From contig MERE01000181.1 of assembly GCA_001771975.1 (NCBI GenBank), positions 1 to 5,850 on the forward strand: a DNA stretch of 5,850 nt, in the 5' to 3' direction. The stretch comes from Betaproteobacteria bacterium RIFCSPLOWO2_02_FULL_68_150 (GTDB lineage: Bacteria; Pseudomonadota; Gammaproteobacteria; Burkholderiales; SG8-39). Shown one piece after another: positions 1 to 3,641 of this stretch. The notes under the pieces were generated by a model. That model searched no databases. It was not told the origin of the DNA and was given only the letters and a program-made list of their open reading frames with translations. The position numbers and the translations under genes were made by a program. Numbering within the stretch: position 1 is the first letter of the stretch; the number at the start of each line of letters is the position of its first letter.

Positions 1-359
1 TGGTGACGGTTTACAAGAGCCCGACCTGCGGCTGCTGCGGCGACTGGGTCAAGCACCTGCGCGCGAACGGCTTTCGCCTCGAGGTGCACGACCTCGGCGA
101 CGTCTCGCCGATCCGGCGCCGCTACGGGGTCCCCGGGAAACTCGCTTCGTGCCATACCGCGGTGGTGGCCGGGTACGCCATCGAAGGGCACGTGCCCGCA
201 GCGGACATCAAGCGGCTGCTGCGCGAGCGGCCGAAGGTCATCGGGCTGGCGGTGCCCGGGATGGTGATCGGCTCGCCGGGCATGGAGCAGGGCGCGCCGC
301 AGCCCTACGAAACGCTGGCCTTCGACGAGCGCGGCTATCGCGTCTTTGCGCGGCACTGA
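1..359 (+). CDS. DUF411 (CopG-like) periplasmic metal-binding protein, 5'-truncated
   Basis: The reading frame is already open at the window edge and ends with TGA at 357-359. A GTG at position 3 could be read as a start, but it is probably internal: DUF411 proteins normally carry an N-terminal signal peptide before the conserved 'VTVYKSPTCGCCG' stretch, and here that stretch is the first thing seen. Counting from the GTG, the visible part has the CGCC cysteine cluster (C9, C11, C12), the SCH motif (C50, H51), H63, and the 'AVPGM..GSPGMEQG' segment with Met87 and Met94, all typical of the family. Family knowledge: CopG, a DUF411 protein of copper-resistance loci, has a thioredoxin-like fold and binds a multinuclear copper cluster through its cysteines. 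A periplasmic copper-binding role is therefore likely here, in keeping with copA and copZ downstream. The substrate is inferred. Family assignment is firm; the true start lies outside the window. Confidence 0.9.
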   Translation, partial: VTVYKSPTCGCCGDWVKHLRANGFRLEVHDLGDVSPIRRRYGVPGKLASCHTAVVAGYAIEGHVPAADIKRLLRERPKVIGLAVPGMVIGSPGMEQGAPQPYETLAFDERGYRVFARH

Positions 360-378
360 TTCGACAACCGAATTTCAA

Positions 379-393
379 TTTCATCGGATGAAA
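379..393. promoter_or_regulatory. 15-bp palindrome upstream of the DUF1573 gene
   Basis: TTTCATCGGATGAAA has perfect 7-bp arms around a single central G. It lies in the AT-rich 45-bp gap between the DUF411 and DUF1573 genes and ends 2 nt before the GGAGG ribosome-binding site (396-400). In DNA it could be an operator. In RNA it could form a short hairpin (6-bp stem, 3-nt loop) next to the ribosome-binding site. There is no U-tract after it, so it is not a classical terminator. The function is unknown. Confidence 0.4.
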
Positions 394-404
394 CTGGAGG
401 ATTT

Positions 405-974
405 ATGACACGCAGCGCCACCATCCCCACCAAGCGTTCGAACTCCACGCCGCTGATCGCCGGCATTGTGCTGATCATTCTCGCGCTCGTAATCGCCGTC
501 TACGTGGCCAAGCCCGGGTTCAGGACGGCGGCACCTGCCATTGCGCCGACACCGGTCGCGACCCAAGCCGCATCCGTGGCGCCTCCGAACCAAGCGCTGC
601 GCGCCAAGGAAACGAACTTCGCGTTCGGCTCCATCTCGATGGCGGCCGGCAAGGTCAGCCACCGCTTCTGGTTCAGGAACGAGGGCAGCAGTCCGCTGTC
701 GATCAAGCGGATCTATACCTCGTGCATGTGCACCACGGCGACGTTCGTGAAGGGCATGCGCAAGGTCGGCAGCTACGGCATGCCGGGCCATGGCGCAACG
801 GTGCCCGATGTGAACGAATCGCTCGCGCCGAGCGAGGCCGCCTACGTCGACGTCGTGTTCGATCCCGCGGCGCATGGCCCCGCCGGTCTCGGACGCACCG
901 AGCGCGTCGTGACCGTCGAACCGGCCGCCGGCGAGCCGCTGCAGTTAGGCTTTGTCGCCAACGTCACGCCGTGA
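405..974 (+). CDS. DUF1573 domain protein with N-terminal membrane anchor
   Basis: This 189-residue protein starts at ATG 405, with a strong GGAGG at 396-400 at ideal spacing. A basic N-terminus is followed by one hydrophobic segment at about residues 17-35 (LIAGIVLIILALVIAVYVA), which is a membrane anchor or uncleaved signal. A Pro/Ala-rich linker (about 40-65) leads into a DUF1573 domain from about residue 70: 'FAFGSISMAAGKVSHRFWFRN', then 'TSCMCTTA' (C107, C109), then 'VDVVFDPAAHGPAGLGRTERVVTVE'. DUF1573 domains have an immunoglobulin-like fold and usually carry a Cys-x-Cys-T motif, as here; their biochemical role is not settled. The domain should face the periplasm. The stop is 4 nt before the CcdA-like gene, so the two are surely cotranscribed. 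That links this protein to thiol redox or metal chemistry by context only. Confidence 0.85.
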   Translation: MTRSATIPTKRSNSTPLIAGIVLIILALVIAVYVAKPGFRTAAPAIAPTPVATQAASVAPPNQALRAKETNFAFGSISMAAGKVSHRFWFRNEGSSPLSIKRIYTSCMCTTATFVKGMRKVGSYGMPGHGATVPDVNESLAPSEAAYVDVVFDPAAHGPAGLGRTERVVTVEPAAGEPLQLGFVANVTP

Positions 975-978
975 CGCC

Positions 979-1761
979 ATGGACCGGAAACTGACGCTCC
1001 TGATCGTCGCCGCGATGCTGTTCGCGGCGACGGTGGCGATCTTGCAGTTCGGCAGCACCGGCACGACGGCGCTGTGGTCGGTGAGCGAGGGCGGCCGCTG
1101 GCTGCTGCCGCTGATCGTGGTCGCGGCGCTCATCGACAGCGTCAACCCGTGTGCCTTCTCGATCCTGCTGGTGACGGTGGCGTTCCTGCTGAGCATCGGC
1201 AAGCTGCGCACGAAAGTGCTGCAGATCGGCAGCGCCTACATCGCGGGACTCTTCACAGTGTACTTCCTGATCGGACTGGGGCTGCTGCAGGCGCTGCACA
1301 TCTTCGACACGCCGCACTTCATGGGCACTCTGGGCGCCGGCCTGCTGGTGCTGCTCGGCGTCATCAACCTGACGAACGTGTTCGTGCCGGCGTTTCCGGT
1401 GAAGCTCGCCATCCCGCAGTCCGCGCACCACAAGATGGCGCTGCTCATGGAGCGCGCCTCGGTGCCCACGGCGGTCGTCCTCGGCGGACTGGTGGGACTG
1501 TGCGAATTCCCCTGCACCGGCGGGCCGTACCTCATGGTGCTCGGGTTGCTGCACGATCAGACCACGTATTACACGGGCGTCGGCTATCTGCTGCTGTACA
1601 ACGCGATCTTCGTTTCGCCGCTGGTCCTGATCCTGCTCATGGCGAGCAATGCCTCGCTGCTGGGCAAGGTGCAGCAGTGGCAGCAGGAGAGACGCACGAC
1701 CATGCGCCTCGGGGGCGGCGCCGCGATGGTGGCGCTGGGGCTGTTCATCTTCGCGCTGTGA
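979..1761 (+). CDS. CcdA/DsbD-type cytochrome c biogenesis transmembrane protein
   Basis: This 260-residue polytopic inner-membrane protein has about seven hydrophobic segments (roughly 4-23, 42-72, 86-106, 115-135, 162-190, 200-222, 244-259). The signature is two conserved cysteine sites: 'DSVNPCAFS' (C58) in an early helix and 'GLCEFPCTGGPY' (C175, C179) about 117 residues later. This matches the CcdA/DsbD-beta arrangement, in which cysteines in two helices pass electrons from cytoplasmic thioredoxin to periplasmic thiol proteins. An in-frame TTG 27 nt upstream is possible, but ATG 979 is preferred because it sits just after the preceding stop (4-nt gap). No Shine-Dalgarno is visible, so reinitiation after the DUF1573 gene is likely. 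The extra CEF cysteine and the N-terminal extra helix set it apart from classical six-helix CcdA. The periplasmic partner is not identified. The DUF411 and DUF1573 proteins, or an unseen thioredoxin-like protein upstream, are candidates. Confidence 0.88.
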   Translation: MDRKLTLLIVAAMLFAATVAILQFGSTGTTALWSVSEGGRWLLPLIVVAALIDSVNPCAFSILLVTVAFLLSIGKLRTKVLQIGSAYIAGLFTVYFLIGLGLLQALHIFDTPHFMGTLGAGLLVLLGVINLTNVFVPAFPVKLAIPQSAHHKMALLMERASVPTAVVLGGLVGLCEFPCTGGPYLMVLGLLHDQTTYYTGVGYLLLYNAIFVSPLVLILLMASNASLLGKVQQWQQERRTTMRLGGGAAMVALGLFIFAL

Positions 1762-1765
1762 CGCC

Positions 1766-2212
1766 GTGACCACGCTCGCGCTCGCAATCGCATCGCTGCT
1801 CGGGCTGACCGGGCTGGCGTGGCTGGCCTCCAGGATGTCGCGACTTCCCGTCTGTCCGGTTTGCGTTGGCGTTGCCGGAACCTGGACGGGTCTGCTGGCG
1901 GCGCGATTCGCGGGATTGCCCGTGGACGCGACGGTGCTCGCGATCCTGCTCGGGGCGTCGGTGCTCGGCATCGCGCAGTGGCGCGCCGAGCGGCTGACGC
2001 AGGGCGGATCCGCCTTGCTCTGGAAAGCACTTGCGGTTCCGACGGGCAGCGCGGCGGCGTACGGGTTGGTTGCCGAGCTTTGGAGCCTTGCGGCACTTTC
2101 GGCATTCGCATTCGCGCTGCTGGCAGTGCTGTTTCGCGCTGCGCGACCGGCGCCTGAATCCGACTCTGCGGTCGTCTCGCAGCTCGAAGAACGGATGAAG
2201 CGATGCTGCTGA
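1766..2212 (+). CDS. Small membrane protein with CPVC motif, function unknown
   Basis: This 148-residue protein is read from GTG 1766, 4 nt after the CcdA-like stop. The open frame runs further upstream but overlaps the CcdA-like gene there, and that part is not hydrophobic. About four membrane segments can be seen (roughly 3-21, 33-49, 52-72, 86-124 as one or two helices). 'RLPVCPVCVGVAGTWTG' holds a C-x-x-C pair (C30, C33) at a membrane boundary. The tail (130-148) is polar, may be helical, and ends in Cys-Cys. I recognise no named family with certainty, though small membrane proteins with a 'CPxCxGVxGTW' motif occur beside CcdA-like genes. C-x-x-C could act in dithiol exchange or metal binding. 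The coupling suggests it works with the CcdA-like protein. ATG at about 1835 is an alternative start but would remove the first helix. Confidence 0.75.
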   Translation: MTTLALAIASLLGLTGLAWLASRMSRLPVCPVCVGVAGTWTGLLAARFAGLPVDATVLAILLGASVLGIAQWRAERLTQGGSALLWKALAVPTGSAAAYGLVAELWSLAALSAFAFALLAVLFRAARPAPESDSAVVSQLEERMKRCC

Positions 2213-2252
2213 CCCGTTGCCGGGACACGTCGAAGCACCCGGTGAAGCACCT

Positions 2253-2274
2253 AACGGTTCTTGTAACGAACGTT
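2253..2274. promoter_or_regulatory. Imperfect inverted repeat upstream of the Spy-like gene
   Basis: The 93-bp gap 2213-2305 separates the CPVC gene from the Spy-like gene. It holds AACGgTTC (2253-2260) and GAACGTT (2268-2274), which pair except for one bulged G, around the 7-nt loop TTGTAAC. A direct repeat GAAGCACC lies just upstream (2232-2239 and 2244-2251, 12-bp period). I could not find a convincing -35/-10 pair, and there is no U-tract for a terminator. These repeats may be regulator sites or chance; the call is tentative. Confidence 0.25.
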
Positions 2275-2291
2275 TGAATCTGACATGAACG

Positions 2292-2299
2292 GAAAGGAG
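2292..2299 (+). promoter_or_regulatory. Ribosome-binding site that fixes the Spy-like start
   Basis: GAAAGGAG lies 6 nt before ATG 2306. An in-frame ATG at 2285 is upstream of this site and would put eight extra polar residues (MNGKEHDM) before or within the signal peptide. The site makes ATG 2306 the start of choice, giving a canonical signal peptide beginning MKRK. Confidence 0.7.
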
Positions 2300-2305
2300 C
2301 ACGAC

Positions 2306-2887
2306 ATGAAACGCAAACTGATCGTCGCGGCGGCAGCCGCGATTTTTTCCGCAACCGCGTTTGCCCAGATGGGCCCGGGAATGATGAGCGGCTACGGTCC
2401 CGGTGGGGGCTATGGCATGGGACCCGGGATGATGGGCGGCTACGGTCCCGGCGGTGGATACGGCATGGGCCCGGGAATGATGGGCGGCTACGGTCCCGGC
2501 GGTGGATACGGCATGGGCCCGGGAATGATGGGCGGCTACGGCCCCGGCGGTGGATACGGCATGGGCACCGGAATGATGGGCGGCTACGGCTACGGCGGAC
2601 TCGGCCGGATCAATCTGAGCGACGAGCAGCGCGCCAAGATCGGCGAGATCCAGCAGGACGTCGCCCGCAGGCAATGGGAACTGATGGGCAAGATGCACGA
2701 GCAGGGCTTCCACATGCATCAGTTCGGCCCCGGCAGCGACGAAAACACGGCGCGCAAGGCCTATCAGGCGATGACCGAGGCGCACAAGGGGATGTTCGAG
2801 CTGCAGCTGGATTCCCGCAAGCGCATCGAATCCGTGCTCACCAAAGAGCAGCTCGATCAGCTGCGGCGCACGTGGCGCGGCGGCTGA
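2306..2887 (+). CDS. Secreted Spy/CpxP-like LTXXQ protein with Gly/Met/Tyr-rich repeats
   Basis: The product has 193 residues. A classical signal peptide (MKRKLIVAAAAAIFSATAFA, cleavage after A20) leads into a low-complexity region, residues 22-101, made of four 16-residue repeats of the type MGPGMMGGYGPGGGYG plus a diverged fifth. The C-terminal part (about 102-193) is helical and charged, with the two LTXXQ-type motifs of the Spy/CpxP family: 'LSDEQ' (104-108) and 'LTKEQ' (178-182). His/Met residues between them (HEQGFHMHQF, 131-140) could bind metal. Family members are periplasmic chaperones or metal-stress sensors induced by envelope stress, copper or zinc. The repeat region is unusual for Spy and CpxP. 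Its regular Met residues suggest Cu(I) binding, but that is inference. The SHOCT gene follows after 21 bp and is probably in the same operon. Confidence 0.85.
   Translation: MKRKLIVAAAAAIFSATAFAQMGPGMMSGYGPGGGYGMGPGMMGGYGPGGGYGMGPGMMGGYGPGGGYGMGPGMMGGYGPGGGYGMGTGMMGGYGYGGLGRINLSDEQRAKIGEIQQDVARRQWELMGKMHEQGFHMHQFGPGSDENTARKAYQAMTEAHKGMFELQLDSRKRIESVLTKEQLDQLRRTWRGG
2369..2608 (+). repeat. 48-bp tandem repeat array (4 full units plus a diverged fifth)
   Basis: Units lie at 2369-2416, 2417-2464, 2465-2512, 2513-2560 and 2561-2608, each 16 codons and beginning ATGGG. Units 3 and 4 differ by one base (GGT/GGC). Units 2 and 3 differ at three bases and units 1 and 3 at five, nearly all silent. Unit 5 changes CCG to ACC and diverges in its second half, encoding GYGYGGLGR. 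The pattern suggests stepwise duplication, with the 3/4 pair most recent. Copy number may vary between strains without changing the frame. Confidence 0.95.
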
Positions 2888-2908
2888 AACCAAGAAAGGA
2901 ATCTTCCA

Positions 2909-3157
2909 ATGTGGGGTGAAATGGGTTCGATGGGGTGGGGTTGGGGCTGGGGAATGCTGGGAGCAGTGCACATGGTGCTTTGGTGGGTCTTGATCGTGCT
3001 GGGCATCGCGGTGCTCGTGAAGTGGCTTGTCGGCAGCCCGCGTGGCGGTGATCGCTCGGGCGGGCGGGGCGCGCTCGACATCCTCAAGGAACGCTATGCG
3101 CGCGGGGAAATCAACAAAGACGAGTTCGAGCAGAAAAGGCGCGATCTTGCAGCATGA
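2909..3157 (+). CDS. Small SHOCT-domain membrane protein
   Basis: The product has 82 residues, starting at ATG 2909 with AAGAAAGGA at 2892-2900 as ribosome-binding site. A Trp/Gly/Met-rich N-terminus (MGWGWGWGM at 8-16) runs into one strong transmembrane helix (about 18-41, VHMVLWWVLIVLGIAVLVKW). A short Gly/Arg/Ser linker follows, and then a SHOCT domain: 'ALDILKERYARGEINKDEFEQKRRDL' spans residues 55-80. SHOCT is a short C-terminal helical motif of unknown role that often follows membrane helices. Small proteins of this shape are common in heavy-metal resistance loci beside copper ATPases and Spy-like genes. The gene is 21 bp downstream of the Spy-like gene and is the last one on this strand before the convergent copZ. 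No specific function can be assigned. Confidence 0.88.
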   Translation: MWGEMGSMGWGWGWGMLGAVHMVLWWVLIVLGIAVLVKWLVGSPRGGDRSGGRGALDILKERYARGEINKDEFEQKRRDLAA

Positions 3158-3296
3158 AGACTGGCGCGACGGCACAGGCTACGACCCAAACCGGTGGCGC
3201 TCATGCATGAAATCCGGGGCATGGCGGCGGCGCCCTGGCCCCGAAGCGTGAGGGTCCGGGCCGAAGCGAGCAGCTCCGGCGGTTCCGCTGCGCGGC
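3158..3296. other. Gap between convergent genes, with a 20-bp imperfect tandem duplication
   Basis: This 139-bp stretch lies between the SHOCT gene (+) and copZ (-). It contains two adjacent 20-bp copies, 3241-3260 and 3261-3280, both beginning CCGAAGCG and matching at 15 of 20 positions. GC-rich segments could fold (for example GGGGC near 3213 with GCCCC near 3238), but no U-tract follows on either strand, so I do not call a terminator. Short frames here (such as one at 3154-3210 overlapping the SHOCT stop) show no family features. Confidence 0.5.
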
Positions 3297-3488
3297 TCAG
3301 GTCGCCGGAAAACCGGCCTGCTGCAGAGCCTGCGTGAGCGTTTCGACCGGTTGCTGCGTTTCGACGCGCACGCGCTTGCTCGCCAGATCGACCTCCACGC
3401 TGGCCTGCGGGTCGACGGCTTTCAGGGCCTTGGTCACCGTGCTCACGCAGTGTCCGCAGGTCATGTCCTTGACGGTCAGTTCGATCAT
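3297..3488 (-). CDS. copZ: CopZ-type heavy-metal-associated (HMA) copper chaperone
   Basis: This 63-residue single-domain protein starts at ATG 3488-3486 on the - strand, with AGGAGA (3500-3495) as ribosome-binding site. It is a complete HMA domain of usual length: beta strand 'MIELTVKDM', the metal loop M9-T-C11-G-H-C14, then helix 'CVSTVTKALKAVDP', strands 'ASVEVDL' and 'RVRVET', and a final helix ending 'QQAGFPAT'. The MxCxxC cysteines bind Cu(I) in this family, and the protein delivers it to the N-terminal HMA domains of CopA in the cytoplasm. It lies divergent from copA across a shared promoter region with CueR-type elements, which supports copper as the metal rather than mercury. The HMA fold alone would also fit MerP-like proteins, but there is no signal peptide and no mer gene here. 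Confidence 0.92.
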   Translation of the reverse strand: MIELTVKDMTCGHCVSTVTKALKAVDPQASVEVDLASKRVRVETQQPVETLTQALQQAGFPAT

Positions 3489-3525
3489 GCGAGTTCTCCT
3501 CGGTGCAATGTACAGGACGGCCCAC

Positions 3526-3556
3526 AGTCTGTACCTTCCAACGTTGGCAAGGTCAA
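3526..3556 (-). promoter_or_regulatory. CueR/MerR-type promoter and operator for copZ
   Basis: Read on the - strand, the -35 is TTGACC (3556-3551), followed by a 19-bp spacer and a weak -10 CAGACT (3531-3526). The long spacer is the hallmark of promoters activated by MerR-family regulators through DNA distortion. The operator ACCTTGCCAACGTTGGAAGGT (3553-3533) has outer arms ACCTT/AAGGT and resembles the known copA site of E. coli, ACCTTCC...GGAAGGT. The predicted transcript would start near 3519, leaving about 30 nt of leader before copZ. Confidence 0.72.
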
Positions 3557-3582
3557 GTCCCGCTGCTGAAACCAGGCCCCGC

Positions 3583-3613
3583 TTGACCTTACCATCATTG
3601 GAACCCCGAGGAT
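3583..3613 (+). promoter_or_regulatory. CueR/MerR-type promoter and operator for copA
   Basis: TTGACC at 3583-3588 is followed by a 19-bp spacer and a poor -10 (GAGGAT, 3608-3613). The operator region 3586-3606 begins ACCTTACC and continues TTGGAA, closely matching the copZ-side element, but the outermost right arm is CCC instead of GGT, so the dyad is incomplete. It is oriented toward copA. A transcript starting near 3620 would leave about 20 nt of leader and exclude the in-frame ATG at 3612 as a start. No regulator gene is visible in this window. Confidence 0.6.
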
Positions 3614-3641
3614 GCTGAACGAGTCCAAACCAGGGACGACC

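Noticed and set aside
964..2250. Long - strand open frame of 428 codons opposite the CcdA-like and CPVC genes
   Set aside because: Its product is rich in Arg/Gln/His/Ala without domain motifs, and the + strand genes here have clear membrane helices and motifs. It is a shadow frame typical of GC-rich DNA.
1745..3175. - strand open frame of 476 codons with a repetitive 'AAHHSRAHAVSTAGTV' stretch
   Set aside because: The repeat is just the antisense reading of the 48-bp array in the Spy-like gene. There is no start signal and no recognisable domain.
3154..3210. 18-codon frame starting in an ATGA overlap with the SHOCT gene stop
   Set aside because: It is very short, has no recognisable features and has no good ribosome-binding site of its own.
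3205..3245. Possible hairpin (GGGGC...GCCCC) as a terminator between the SHOCT gene and copZ
   Set aside because: Loop and stem are poorly defined, other pairings are equally likely in this GC-rich stretch, and no T-tract follows on either strand.
3612..3614. Upstream in-frame ATG as the copA start
   Set aside because: It would overlap the predicted -10 and precede the expected transcription start, and it has no separate ribosome-binding site; ATG 3642 has AGGGA at 5-nt spacing.
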